A DNA stretch of 64,000 bases from Candidatus Rifleibacteriota bacterium (GTDB taxonomy: Bacteria; Muiribacteriota; Ozemobacteria; Ozemobacterales; Ozemobacteraceae): the NCBI GenBank assembly GCA_012520995.1, contig JAAYNI010000067.1, positions 62,001 through 126,000 on the forward strand, in the 5' to 3' direction. Both the position numbers and the translations under genes were made by a program. Position 1 is the first letter of the stretch. Each line of letters opens with the position of its first letter. Below, one piece after another: positions 24,711 to 35,826 of the stretch. The notes beneath the pieces were generated by a model. It worked only from the letters and a program-made list of their open reading frames with translations. It ran no database searches and was not told where the DNA came from.

Positions 24711-25385
24711 TTGGAAGCTATACACGCAAAGATACCCTACCTTTTTTCATGGATTCCTCTTCCTCCAGGCGTGCTAATGCCTTGGGTAGTCACAGCGGTA
24801 ATTTTCGCGGTTCTTTATTTTCTTTCCCGGAATCTGAAAATTACTGGTATTTCGACAGGCCAGGCAATACTAGAGACCCTCTACGAGTCTTTGCTCTCCT
24901 TTATAGAAGAGGTTGTGGGAGAAGAAGCGGCGGAGCATTTTCTGTTGCTGCTCTCAACAATTTTTGTTTATCTTTTATCTTCAGCCGCTATCGGCATGAT
25001 GCCAGCGATGAAGTCATCAATGCCTTTCTTGACCAGTTGTGCCACTTTGGCTCTGATAGTTTTTTTTGCTACTTTGTACACAGGTTTTTCGCGGCACGGC
25101 TTCGGATATTTAAAGCACTTCATAGGTGACCCTTGGTGGTTGTTCCCTCTAATGTTGCCTATAAACATAATAAGCGAGATTTCGCATCCTCTAAGTCTTA
25201 CTTTGCGACTTTTTGGCAATTTGGTGGGCGAAGAAACAATTGTGGGTGTCTTGCTTGTAATGGTCTTTCCCTTGCTTGTTCCAGTGCCTATGATGCTTTT
25301 AGGAGTGTTGACATCAGCACTTCAGGCTCTGGTTTTTACATTTCTCTCAGGAATATATTTAGTTTCAGCATATAACAAACCTTAA
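24711..25385 (+). CDS. atpB: F-type ATP synthase subunit a
   Basis: Membrane stator subunit forming the proton half-channels. The 224-residue product has about five to six hydrophobic helices. The diagnostic SHPLSLTLRLFGNLVGEE contains the essential Arg that faces the c ring, and the final helix reads ALQALVFTFLSGIYL. The TTG start is preceded by AGAGGA at good spacing. It is the first gene of an operon in the canonical order a-c-b-delta-alpha-gamma-beta-epsilon. Confidence 0.95.
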   Translation: MEAIHAKIPYLFSWIPLPPGVLMPWVVTAVIFAVLYFLSRNLKITGISTGQAILETLYESLLSFIEEVVGEEAAEHFLLLLSTIFVYLLSSAAIGMMPAMKSSMPFLTSCATLALIVFFATLYTGFSRHGFGYLKHFIGDPWWLFPLMLPINIISEISHPLSLTLRLFGNLVGEETIVGVLLVMVFPLLVPVPMMLLGVLTSALQALVFTFLSGIYLVSAYNKP

Positions 25386-25397
25386 AAGGAGTTCTCA

Positions 25398-25637
25398 ATG
25401 GATTATCAGGCACTTTATAGTATCGTAAAAGTTATTGCAATAGCTTTTGTTATGGGCGTAGGCACCATAGCTCCTGCAGTTTCATTAGGAAAAGCGGTAG
25501 TTCAGGCTATAGAATCGACTGCTCGTCAGCCGGAAGCTGCCGGCTCCATTAGAACATTGCTTCTTATGGGGGCAGCCTTGATTGAAGCTATTGCTATTTA
25601 TTGTCTTTTGATTGCTCTCATACTTTTCTACGCCTGA
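25398..25637 (+). CDS. atpE: F-type ATP synthase subunit c
   Basis: The 79-residue hairpin protein forms the rotor ring. The loop ARQPEA is typical, and the ion-binding Glu lies in ALIEAIAIYCLLIAL. Residues that mark Na+-binding rings are absent: the helix-1 Gln aligns with Leu (SLGKAVVQ), and the residue after the Glu is Ala instead of Ser/Thr. The enzyme is therefore predicted to use protons. AAAGGAG precedes the ATG. Confidence 0.95.
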   Translation: MDYQALYSIVKVIAIAFVMGVGTIAPAVSLGKAVVQAIESTARQPEAAGSIRTLLLMGAALIEAIAIYCLLIALILFYA

Positions 25638-25643
25638 TTGAAG

Positions 25644-26360
25644 ATGAAGATACTTCAGAAGAAATTTCGAGCGGCTCTTGTTGCTTTTATACTCTTGGCG
25701 GCTGTTCTATATGTGATGCCGCTATATGCTGAGGCCTCGCTTGAATCTGCTTCATCAGGAACAGCCCTGACATCTTCTAATGTTGCTGCTTCCCAAGAAG
25801 AGCCGAAGGCGAATTCTGAGCATGAATCTGAAGGCCTCATATCATTTGATTGGAAAATATTCGTCTCGCAACTTATAAACTTTGCGGTGCTTATGTACAT
25901 ATTGAAAATGTTTCTGTTTAAGCCAGCTAAAGATGTTATAAGCAAACGAAAAGAATACATTGAGAACTTAAAGAATGAAGCTGTTAAGGCCAATGATGAG
26001 GCTAAGGAGCTCAAAGGACTTTACGAGGGGCATATTGCAAACTTCGACAAAGAAATGGAAGAGCTCCGAAAAGAAAAAGTTGTGGAAACTCAAGAAAAGG
26101 TTGACGCAATGCTTAGAGATGCAAGAAAAAAGGCTGATGATGTAATAAATACAGCTGAAGAGCAAATCTCATTAGAGAGAGAAGCTGCTTGGTACAAGAT
26201 GAAAGGGCAAATAGTTGACTTTACTTTTAAAACTACAGAAAAAGTTGTTGAGTCCGCCCTTGATGAAGAAAAACACCGTGCACTTATTGCATCTACAATA
26301 GAGCAACTTGAAGCTGATGCTCTGCCTCTGGAAGAGGGCTTTTCAGATGACGAAACTTGA
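25644..26360 (+). CDS. atpF: F-type ATP synthase subunit b with N-terminal extension
   Basis: Peripheral stalk subunit. The usual part begins near residue 70 with FDWKIFVSQLINFAVLMYIL, a membrane helix, then FKPAKDVISKRKEYIENL and a long charged coiled-coil. Ahead of it are about 65 extra residues: a signal-peptide-like stretch (ALVAFILLAAVLYVMPLYAEA) and a Ser/Ala/Glu-rich spacer. This is unusual for subunit b. I chose the ATG; a TTG two codons upstream, directly after the atpE stop, is also possible. The 3' end overlaps atpH by 14 bases. Confidence 0.9.
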   Translation: MKILQKKFRAALVAFILLAAVLYVMPLYAEASLESASSGTALTSSNVAASQEEPKANSEHESEGLISFDWKIFVSQLINFAVLMYILKMFLFKPAKDVISKRKEYIENLKNEAVKANDEAKELKGLYEGHIANFDKEMEELRKEKVVETQEKVDAMLRDARKKADDVINTAEEQISLEREAAWYKMKGQIVDFTFKTTEKVVESALDEEKHRALIASTIEQLEADALPLEEGFSDDET

Positions 26361-26937
26361 AAGTAAATCACCGACCCGCAGTCTGGCTGAAACTTTCTTT
26401 AAGAGTCTGCCAAAAGACTCTGTGAAAGGTAGCTATGAAGAGTTGCGGGAGTTCGTAAAAATATACGCTGGCTACCCGGATTTTTCTTTGGTTCTTGAAC
26501 ATCCAATTGTTGTTTGGGAACGAAAAGAAGCCATGATCAGCAAAGTCTTCAAGAATAAGCTTTCAACTGCTGTTTATTCTTTCATTCGTGATTTAATTGA
26601 GCGTGAAAATATTGCTTTGCTTCCGAAAATATTTGTGCACTTTAGAGAAATCTATTTTGAGCAGGATGGAATCAAAGGAATAACAGTAAAGACAGCTTTG
26701 CCTTTAACAAGGGAAGAAAGCTCGCGTTTACAGGAAATTTTTGAAAAAAAATACGGTAAAATTGAATTTCTTGAAGAAGTAGATTCCAGTATTTTGGGCG
26801 GTGCTCTTTTTTATGTGGGCAAACAGATTATAGATAACTCCGTCAGAGGAAAGTTGCTTAAACTTAAAACTGAATTAGAGCAGCCTGATAATGATTGGCT
26901 CGAGCGACTTTTAGATGAGCCGTCACTTGCAAGCTAG
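26347..26937 (+). CDS. atpH: F-type ATP synthase subunit delta
   Basis: Connects the peripheral stalk to the alpha3beta3 head. The 196-residue product has the OSCP/delta pattern: an N-terminal helical part (SLAETFFKSLPKD), FIRDLIERENIALLPKIFVHF in the middle, and the C-terminal GGALFYVGKQIIDNSVRGKL line. I chose the ATG preceded by GAGGG. A more upstream start in frame would put 13 unlikely residues inside atpF. Confidence 0.92.
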   Translation: MTKLESKSPTRSLAETFFKSLPKDSVKGSYEELREFVKIYAGYPDFSLVLEHPIVVWERKEAMISKVFKNKLSTAVYSFIRDLIERENIALLPKIFVHFREIYFEQDGIKGITVKTALPLTREESSRLQEIFEKKYGKIEFLEEVDSSILGGALFYVGKQIIDNSVRGKLLKLKTELEQPDNDWLERLLDEPSLAS

Positions 26938-26945
26938 GAGCTGAA

Positions 26946-28508
26946 ATGGCCATACAAACAATCGAAGTAGATCAGCTTCTTAGAAAAGAAGTTGAAAAGT
27001 TAAAAAAAGAAATAAAAGCCGTTGAATCTGGGATTATAACAGAAGTTGGAGACGGAGTCGCCAAGGTTACTGGACTTCCTTTTGCGAAGATAGGCGACGT
27101 TGTGGAATTTCAAAACGGCATGCGCGGTTATGTTTTGACGCTTGAAGAATATAGCATTGGCTGTTTGATTCTTGGCTCTGATGAAGGAATCTTTCAAGGA
27201 GACAGTGTGAAAAATACACACGAAATCCTTTCTGTGCCAGTCGGTGAAGCTCTTCTGGGCAGAGTTTTAGACGGTTTTGGCCGTCCGATTGATGGTCAGG
27301 GTTCAATGATTCCTGCAGGTTATAGACCCATTGAGATTGGAAGCCCTGGGATTACTCACCGAGAGCCTGTGAAAACTTCCCTTCAGACAGGAATTCAAGC
27401 TATAGACGCTCTTGTGCCTATAGGCAGAGGACAAAGACAGCTCATAATAGGCGATAGACAGACAGGCAAGACTTCAATAGCTCTTGATACCATAATCAAC
27501 CAAAAAGACACTGGCGTGCTTTGTGTGTATGTAGCTATAGGACAGAAAATGTCCACTGTTTCACGTTTAGTTAAGACACTTAAAGAACACGATGCTCTCA
27601 AGCATACGATAGTAGTTGCGGCATCGGCTTCTGATGCGGCTTCTTTGCAGTATATCGCTCCCTTTGTCGGCTGTACCATGGCGGAATATTTCCGTGATCG
27701 AGGGCAGGACGCTTTGTGCGTTTATGATGACTTGACTAAACATGCGGTGGCATATCGTCAATTCTCTTTGCTTCTCAGAAGACCGCCAGGGAGGGAAGCT
27801 TATCCATCTGATATATTCTATTTGCATGCCAGACTTCTTGAAAGAGCGGCGAAGCTCCACAGAGAACGTGGCGGCGGCAGTTTAACAGCTTTGCCTATTA
27901 TTGAAACACAGGCGGGCGATGCTTCGGCATATATACCTACTAACGTCATTTCGATTACGGATGGACAAATTGTGCTTGAATCTTCTCTTTTTAACTCGGG
28001 TGTCAGGCCTGCTATAAATGTCGGTCTTTCTGTTTCAAGAGTAGGCGGAAGTGCTCAGTCTCCTGCTATGAAAAAACTGGCAGGCCCATTGAGAATTAAT
28101 CTTGCTCAATATAGAGAACTGGCGACATTTTCTCAATTCTCAAGAAACATTGACCAAGTTACTCAGAGCCAGCTGGAGAGAGGAAGCAGGTATGTGGAGT
28201 TGATGAAGCAACCTGAAAGAACTCCTTTCCCATTGCTGATTCAAATTCTTGCAATATATGCTGCAACTGAAGGCTATCTTGATGTTATTGAACCTGAAGA
28301 GATAGGCAAGTTCAGAACTTTCATGATTAGCTATTTTAATTCTAAATGCGCAGATATTAAGGAAACTTTTGCAAAATCTCCTGTTCTTACTCCTGAACTC
28401 ACAGAGCGTTTTGATGCTTTCCTGAATGACTTTATAAATAACGTTTATTTGCCGCAATTTCATCCTAAGAAAATAGTCAAAAAACAGACTGAAACCATTA
28501 GACTCTAA
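26946..28508 (+). CDS. atpA: F-type ATP synthase subunit alpha
   Basis: Non-catalytic nucleotide-binding head subunit of 520 residues, the usual length. It has Walker A GDRQTGKTS, LCVYVAIGQKMSTV, and the alpha-type region ALPIIETQAGDASAYIPTN. The segment ITDGQIVLESSLFNSG and the conserved SRVGGSAQ with its Arg are also present. AGGAG precedes the ATG. It lies nine bases after atpH and two before atpG. Confidence 0.98.
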   Translation: MAIQTIEVDQLLRKEVEKLKKEIKAVESGIITEVGDGVAKVTGLPFAKIGDVVEFQNGMRGYVLTLEEYSIGCLILGSDEGIFQGDSVKNTHEILSVPVGEALLGRVLDGFGRPIDGQGSMIPAGYRPIEIGSPGITHREPVKTSLQTGIQAIDALVPIGRGQRQLIIGDRQTGKTSIALDTIINQKDTGVLCVYVAIGQKMSTVSRLVKTLKEHDALKHTIVVAASASDAASLQYIAPFVGCTMAEYFRDRGQDALCVYDDLTKHAVAYRQFSLLLRRPPGREAYPSDIFYLHARLLERAAKLHRERGGGSLTALPIIETQAGDASAYIPTNVISITDGQIVLESSLFNSGVRPAINVGLSVSRVGGSAQSPAMKKLAGPLRINLAQYRELATFSQFSRNIDQVTQSQLERGSRYVELMKQPERTPFPLLIQILAIYAATEGYLDVIEPEEIGKFRTFMISYFNSKCADIKETFAKSPVLTPELTERFDAFLNDFINNVYLPQFHPKKIVKKQTETIRL

Positions 28509-28509
28509 T

Positions 28510-31263
<2,754 letters not shown>

Positions 31264-31306
31264 TACACACAGCTTAGCTAAACCCGAACTAAGGAGAAAA
31301 TAGAGC

Positions 31307-32746
31307 ATGTTATTTTTTCAAACAGGAGCATCTTTTAAAAGCATAAGTGAAAGGGCTGTTCGAACAGAAATCAAAAAGCCTGGAAAGATTTATGCCGACG
31401 TTCCATTAAATTATTTTGCTTCAGTTAAAGACTTGAAAGACTATGTCGCCTTTTTGAAAGAACTTGGAGTAAATGTTCTTCTGATACTGCCGCATTTCAA
31501 GCCAAGCTTTTCTCCTTACGTTGTGGCTGACTATGAAACTCCATGTGACCTTTTTGGCACTTGGAAGGTATTTGCCGACTTTATGGCTTATGTAAAAGAC
31601 TTGGGTATGGATCGCATGATAGATATTCCCTTTAATCATGCTGATTGGCAAGTGAAGCATCTTAAAAGGGAGTGGTTTGTCAACAGCAAAAGTGGCGGTA
31701 TTGAAGCTGGAGCTGATGATGAAGATGCTGACGGAAAACGTGTGAAAGTCAAATGGGGAGCTTATGTCCTTGACAACTCCAATAAAGACCTTCAAAAATA
31801 CTGGCTGGAAAAAGTTATTTTTCCCCATATAGATAAAATGCACGTAAATGCTATTCGTATAGATGCTGCTTGGGGATTAGATCCTGATGGTCTCAAAACC
31901 ATAGTTAGAGAAACCAAAAAGAGAAATCCTGATGTCTGGTTTGTCGCTGAAAATTTGGGAATGGCTAAACTTGTTAAACTTGCTGAGTCAGGTTTGGAAG
32001 CGGGAGCAGACAGGTTTTTTAATAACTTTTATTGGCATGAAGGCGGGCACTACATACCTGGCGATCTTTACAGACTTTATAAGGCATCAAAGGGTGCCCC
32101 GCTTTGCACTATTTTCAGCAGTCATGATACTCTGATGCCTGCAATGAAATCTTATGCAAAGCTGCGCAGCCATCAGTTAAAGGGGTTCAATAACAAGGCT
32201 CTTTTGAGACAATTTTTGGAAAGAGAAAAAATAGACAGTCTCAGCAAAATAGGAAGTCCTCGCGAAACAAAGAGAATACTTGAGCTTATGAAGTCTGACT
32301 TTCTGTTGTCGGCTCTTATGTCCAGTGATCTTATGTTTGTTGCTGGCTCCGAAAAGCTTCTGTTTGCTCCTGTTAACGTAAATTCTTCCACTCCCGCTGA
32401 CTTTGCCAAAGGTATGGACACAGATTTTCCTGAATTCATGAAAAATGTAATCGCATTGAAGAAATCTGCCAAAATATTTAATTCAGAAGGCCTAGTGATA
32501 CCATTTGGTGCTTGGAAGAAAGAAAGTTATGGACTGAAGGGCTTTTGTAAGAGCGTAGACAAAAAAGAACATCTATGCGTAATTACAAATACTTCTGAAG
32601 GAGTTCTCGAATTCACTCTTCCTAGGCGTATCAGAGAGGCTTCAGAAAAGTATATTTTAATGCCTGGTAAGAAGATAAAAGCAGATTTGCCTGATAAAAT
32701 TCAGATCAATCCTGCCACAGGAATAATTATACAAGCTGTTTCCTGA
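31307..32746 (+). CDS. glycoside hydrolase family 13 enzyme
   Basis: A 479-residue alpha-amylase-family protein. GH13 regions are visible in order: MIDIPFNHAD (region I), AIRIDAAWGL with the nucleophile Asp (region II), WFVAENLG with the acid/base Glu (region III), and IFSSHDT with the transition-state Asp (region IV). A short C-terminal beta domain follows. No signal peptide is seen, so it acts in the cytoplasm, probably on glycogen or maltodextrin. Specificity within GH13 cannot be told. AAGGAG precedes the ATG. It lies close behind atpC and may be partly co-transcribed with the atp operon. Confidence 0.85.
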   Translation: MLFFQTGASFKSISERAVRTEIKKPGKIYADVPLNYFASVKDLKDYVAFLKELGVNVLLILPHFKPSFSPYVVADYETPCDLFGTWKVFADFMAYVKDLGMDRMIDIPFNHADWQVKHLKREWFVNSKSGGIEAGADDEDADGKRVKVKWGAYVLDNSNKDLQKYWLEKVIFPHIDKMHVNAIRIDAAWGLDPDGLKTIVRETKKRNPDVWFVAENLGMAKLVKLAESGLEAGADRFFNNFYWHEGGHYIPGDLYRLYKASKGAPLCTIFSSHDTLMPAMKSYAKLRSHQLKGFNNKALLRQFLEREKIDSLSKIGSPRETKRILELMKSDFLLSALMSSDLMFVAGSEKLLFAPVNVNSSTPADFAKGMDTDFPEFMKNVIALKKSAKIFNSEGLVIPFGAWKKESYGLKGFCKSVDKKEHLCVITNTSEGVLEFTLPRRIREASEKYILMPGKKIKADLPDKIQINPATGIIIQAVS

Positions 32747-32798
32747 AAGGCCGTGATTAGTAGCGGGTGGCGGGTTGAATTGTTTAGAACCATTTTTT

Positions 32799-32860
32799 AT
32801 CCACAGATTCCACAGATGGACACAGATAAGGACCTTTAAAATCCGCAGATTACGCAGATA
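32799..32860. repeat. CACAGAT short-period array
   Basis: CACAGAT occurs at 32802, 32811 and 32821, followed by GCAGAT at 32845 and 32854, so the period is about 9-10 bases. Similar arrays lie at 49062, 53207 and 62559. Confidence 0.75.
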
Positions 32861-32867
32861 TCAGAAA

Positions 32868-32931
32868 CTAATGCCAAAAATTATAGAATATAATTTTTGG
32901 CATTAGCTTCTTAAATGCAGATTCTAAGAAG
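32868..32931. repeat. paired perfect hairpins after the GH13 gene
   Basis: CTAATGCCAAAAATTATA and its exact complement form an 18-bp stem with a 3-base loop (32868-32906). Overlapping it, GCTTCTTA and TAAGAAGC form a second perfect stem (32904-32931). No T-run follows. The hairpin may stop transcripts poorly or protect 3' ends; a mobile palindromic repeat is as likely. Confidence 0.65.
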
Positions 32932-33089
32932 CAGCGGATGGTAACCAGTTCAGTGGGCAAAAAAGATATTTTGTTCTATCTTTTTACGCTTTACATTCTA
33001 CATTTTACACTATAGAAACTCGCCGCTTGCCACTGGCTGTTCGTTGCCCTCTTTGCCAGCTATCCACTACCCACAACCTGCTGTTTTTA
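32932..33089. other. non-coding spacer with heptad-like repeats
   Basis: No gene is seen. From about 33013 it holds words shared with 49110 and 53350 (CGCCGCTTGCCACTGGCTGT, TTGCCCTCT, CTATCCACTACCCAC). These form a degenerate 7-base pattern. An inexact terminator-like stretch for the outer-membrane protein gene on the minus strand was not found. Confidence 0.5.
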
Positions 33090-34160
33090 TCAGAATGCGA
33101 TCGTTCCGCCTATTGTAAAGTTTCTGCTCTTCTTATGAGGTATGGCGTGGGGCAGGTTTTCATAGTCCCCGTTAGAAAGATACGAAGCTTCCAGGTAGAG
33201 AGAATCCAAATAGTTGAATCTGAATCCCAAACTGAATTTGTCACCATTGAAGTCATATGCGAAACGCAGATTTTTATTCAGAGGTATCAGCCCGCCGACC
33301 ATAAAGAAAAACTTGTCGGCATGCCCTGTCGCTGTATCATAGTTATAGTTATAGCCGCCGTATTTGGCTTTTTTGAATTTGTCGCGTTTGCCAGGCAAAG
33401 TGGAATAAGTAAACTTATAATCCGAGGCGCCAAAGTTGCTGCCCACGCCTACCCAGATAACGGGTAAGCCTGTTGCGGCCCAGACGGAGTGATATCCTGA
33501 GTTGCAGTTTATGCTGCCGCCCACAGTGACTTTTTTTCCTGTCTGATATTTAAAGTTAAGATAAAGCGGCTCGTCAATATCGTATCTGTCCTGATTGGCA
33601 AAAGTTTTGTCGAAACCTACTTCTATGCCATTTTCCATTCCCCAAGCGCCGCTAATGGTTACGTCGAAGTAATCCTGATCCTCAAATTGGTTTCCCGTGG
33701 CGTCATATAGCTCAAATGTTTGAACATGCACGCCGACAGCTTTTTTGTCTGGCTTTAAAACTCCAGGGGAAGGAATGAGTATTCCGCCTGTGCCGCCGTT
33801 TAAGGCTAAACCTTGACTGGGAGTTCTCGTTTCGGTGAGTATGGGAGCAAGCTCTTTTGGAACTTTTGTATCTCCAGGAAGCAGGAAGTGCTCTCCATCG
33901 AGCCGCTTTTGAGTTTTATTTAAAGGCATAAAGCCGCTGTTGTTACCGTAGCCTGCATCTGCATTTATGGCTATATCGGGCAGAATCTTTGCTTCCTGAC
34001 TCTTTACAGGCTCAGGAAGCTTTTGAGTTTGCTGTGAGGCATTTTTTTTGTTATGTTTCAAATAGGATTGATATTTACTCAAATCCAGGGCGAATCCGGA
34101 TATTGATATGCCCGCGAATATCAGCGCCAAAGTTGTTGTCTTGAGGTTGCTAACTTTCAT
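33090..34160 (-). CDS. outer-membrane beta-barrel-like protein
   Basis: I do not recognise the family. The 356-residue product starts with a signal peptide (TTLALIFAGISISGFAL). It has a low-complexity, Gln/Lys/Pro-rich periplasmic-looking region to about residue 110, then alternating hydrophobic/aromatic strands typical of a barrel (LYLNFKYQTGKKVTVGGSIN, LRFAYDFNGDKFSLGFRFNY). It ends in Phe (FTIGGTIAF), the signal read by the BAM machinery. TGGILIPSPGVL is a conspicuous Gly-rich motif before the barrel. The gene diverges from the PTS operon promoter across an AT-rich region with palindromes, so joint regulation is possible. Confidence 0.72.
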   Translation of the reverse strand: MKVSNLKTTTLALIFAGISISGFALDLSKYQSYLKHNKKNASQQTQKLPEPVKSQEAKILPDIAINADAGYGNNSGFMPLNKTQKRLDGEHFLLPGDTKVPKELAPILTETRTPSQGLALNGGTGGILIPSPGVLKPDKKAVGVHVQTFELYDATGNQFEDQDYFDVTISGAWGMENGIEVGFDKTFANQDRYDIDEPLYLNFKYQTGKKVTVGGSINCNSGYHSVWAATGLPVIWVGVGSNFGASDYKFTYSTLPGKRDKFKKAKYGGYNYNYDTATGHADKFFFMVGGLIPLNKNLRFAYDFNGDKFSLGFRFNYLDSLYLEASYLSNGDYENLPHAIPHKKSRNFTIGGTIAF

Positions 34161-34410
34161 GTCTTTCTTATCGTCATAATTTATGCTTTTGTAATCATTA
34201 AAGAAAAATAATTTCTTTTTTATTTATCGGCAAAAATATCTTGAAAGTGGTTATCAAATAAAAGATAAAATTTTATATTTTTATGATTTCTGAAAAGGAT
34301 AAAAAAATATTTTTATCCTTAAGTCATCTCGAAAAAAGTTATATTGAGCTGTTGCTGTGACAGGTGAAAAAAAAAGAACCTCTTAGAAGCTTCAAAAGCG
34401 TTTTGTTTGC
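34161..34410. other. AT-rich divergent control region with palindromes
   Basis: No gene is seen. Palindromes are AAAGAAA/TTTCTTT (about 34201-34219), the exact 12-bp ATAAAATTTTAT (34265-34276), and an 11-bp perfect hairpin AAGGATAAAAA with its complement (34295-34320). They lie between two divergent genes and could be operator sites. Confidence 0.5.
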
Positions 34411-34439
34411 TTGACTTTGTACAGCCTCAAACCTATAAT
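34411..34439 (+). promoter_or_regulatory. strong promoter of the HutP/PTS operon
   Basis: TTGACT (34411-34416) and a consensus TATAAT (34434-34439) are 17 bases apart, the best promoter match in the window. The leader to the first ATG is only about 27 bases, too short to hold an attenuator. Confidence 0.85.
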
Positions 34440-34472
34440 GTCAGGAAATGATTTTACAAAGTGAGTGTGTAA

Positions 34473-34931
34473 ATGGAACATCCCCCGTTTGAAAAGCTCC
34501 TTCTGCAAGATGGCGTCGTTTCATTATCTAAAGCGGCGACTCTTTGCAGCATGGTTGATAACGAATATGATGATTTGCTGGTAGAATACCTTAAAAAGTA
34601 TGACATTCGCGCTGTAATCACTCGCGCTGGGGGAGTCGGAGACAATCTGAAAAATAAAATTCTCCGAAACGCTTTCGGGGCTGCCGAAAACAGCGGTCTT
34701 GTTACAGTCAATATGAATAACCGCTATGCTATAATAACTTTGGTCAAGGATATACTTTCCTCTTTTGAAGACTCTATCACTAGTGTCTCAGGCGGCGGCT
34801 TTAAAATAGGTCTGGCAGTTCGTGACAGGGACATAGCCATGGCAATCTTTGGCAACACCGGTCTGGCAGGTCTTGATATCGATCAGGAGATTTCCGCCAG
34901 CAGAATTCTCCATTCTTCTTTAAGGGATTAA
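34473..34931 (+). CDS. HutP-like RNA-binding antiterminator
   Basis: The 152-residue protein follows the HutP pattern. It has an N-terminal helical part, then VITRAGGVGDNLKNKILRN and GAAENSGLV, matching the KVGSMDPEKVIAAIETAAKK-type block. A second helix follows (RYAIITLVKDIL). The C-terminal GFKIGLAVRDRDIAMAIFG with LAGLDIDQEISASRILH matches the RFAIVRG...ALYGTIGAP...GINH end of HutP. HutP binds UAG-rich RNA with histidine and Mg2+ to allow read-through. Of the metal-binding His residues, only the last (H147) is obvious; the HxxxH pair is replaced by RYAIITL. It opens a PTS/ABC operon rather than a histidine operon, so its ligand is probably different. Family call by eye. Confidence 0.65.
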   Translation: MEHPPFEKLLLQDGVVSLSKAATLCSMVDNEYDDLLVEYLKKYDIRAVITRAGGVGDNLKNKILRNAFGAAENSGLVTVNMNNRYAIITLVKDILSSFEDSITSVSGGGFKIGLAVRDRDIAMAIFGNTGLAGLDIDQEISASRILHSSLRD

Positions 34932-34934
34932 ATA

Positions 34935-35351
34935 ATGATAGGAATCGTAGTAGCAACTCACGGAGCTATGTCAGAAGCTCTTTTGACTTCACTTGAAATG
35001 ATTATGGGACCGTTTAAATGTATTCATTCGGTTGTTTTTAAAGAGGAAGACAGCATAGAATCCCTGAGAGATGCCGTAACGAAACTCTACAGGCTTTATA
35101 AAAATGATGGCTGCATATTCCTGACTGATATTATGGGCGGGAGCGCAACAAATATTTGCACTGAATTTCTTAAATACGATAACGTTGAGGTGGTCGCAGG
35201 CGTAAGTTTGCCGATGCTTTTTGAAGTTGTGGCTTCCCGGGAATCGGGCACCTTGAGGTCTTTGGCTGATAGAGCTAAGGAAGCGGGCAAGCGTTCTGTA
35301 GTCAACGTCCGCGAATTCATGGAAAGTAAGAGAGCCGCCTCAAAAAAATGA
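34935..35351 (+). CDS. PTS mannose-family IIA component
   Basis: Receives phosphate from HPr and passes it to IIB. The 138-residue product is a stand-alone EIIA-Man fold. IVVATHGAMSEAL has the phosphorylated His at position 9, and FLTDIMGGSATN matches the conserved TDxxGGSP region. The start ATG lies three bases after the HutP-like gene, and the end overlaps IIB by four bases. Confidence 0.93.
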   Translation: MIGIVVATHGAMSEALLTSLEMIMGPFKCIHSVVFKEEDSIESLRDAVTKLYRLYKNDGCIFLTDIMGGSATNICTEFLKYDNVEVVAGVSLPMLFEVVASRESGTLRSLADRAKEAGKRSVVNVREFMESKRAASKK

Positions 35352-35809
35352 AACAAATAAAATTTTTACGTATTGACGACAGGCTGATACACGGGCAAGT
35401 CATAGTAGGCTGGTTGCCTAAGCTTTCTCCCAAGCAGCTTTTGGTTGTTAATGAGAAAATTCAGAACGATTTTATGCGTCAGGAATTGATGTCTTTGTCA
35501 GTTCCTGAAAATATTACCTTGTCATTTTCTTCTCCTGAAGAAGCAGCAGACAAAATTATTTCAGACAGCTGTCTTCTCTTAACTGCTTCGCCAGAAGATG
35601 CTTGGCATTGTCTTCAGAACGGAGTTGCCCCTGAAGTCTTTAATGTGGGCGGCATGCACTCCAAGCCTGGTAAAGAAGAGATTTTTGAGGCTCTCCATCT
35701 TGATTCCCAAGATAGAAAGTATTTTAAAATGATTATTGACTCCGGAGTCGAACCTGTTTTTCAGCCGACTCCTCAAAACGAACCACTTCTGTTGAGTGAT
35801 ATTTTGTAA
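35348..35809 (+). CDS. PTS mannose-family IIB component
   Basis: Transfers phosphate to the incoming sugar. At 153 residues it matches EIIB of the mannose/sorbose family. FLRIDDRLIHGQVIVGW carries the phosphorylated His at position 15, and LLVVNEKIQNDFMRQELM follows as usual. The ATG overlaps the IIA stop (ATGA). IIA and IIB are separate, as in sorbose- or fructose-type members, not fused as in E. coli ManX. Confidence 0.94.
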   Translation: MKQIKFLRIDDRLIHGQVIVGWLPKLSPKQLLVVNEKIQNDFMRQELMSLSVPENITLSFSSPEEAADKIISDSCLLLTASPEDAWHCLQNGVAPEVFNVGGMHSKPGKEEIFEALHLDSQDRKYFKMIIDSGVEPVFQPTPQNEPLLLSDIL

Positions 35810-35826
35810 AGCGAGGGTATTTTTTT

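Noticed and set aside
24749-25375. Alternative frames within atpB
   Set aside because: They overlap a convincing subunit a gene in another frame; translated sequence is not protein-like.
25398-25637. Na+-dependent ATP synthase
   Set aside because: Subunit c lacks the Gln and the Ser/Thr after the ion-binding Glu that mark Na+ rings.
32747-33089. Protein-coding continuation or small gene in the GH13-barrel gap
   Set aside because: The open frame seen on the plus strand from 33027 is the antisense of the barrel gene; the rest is repeats.
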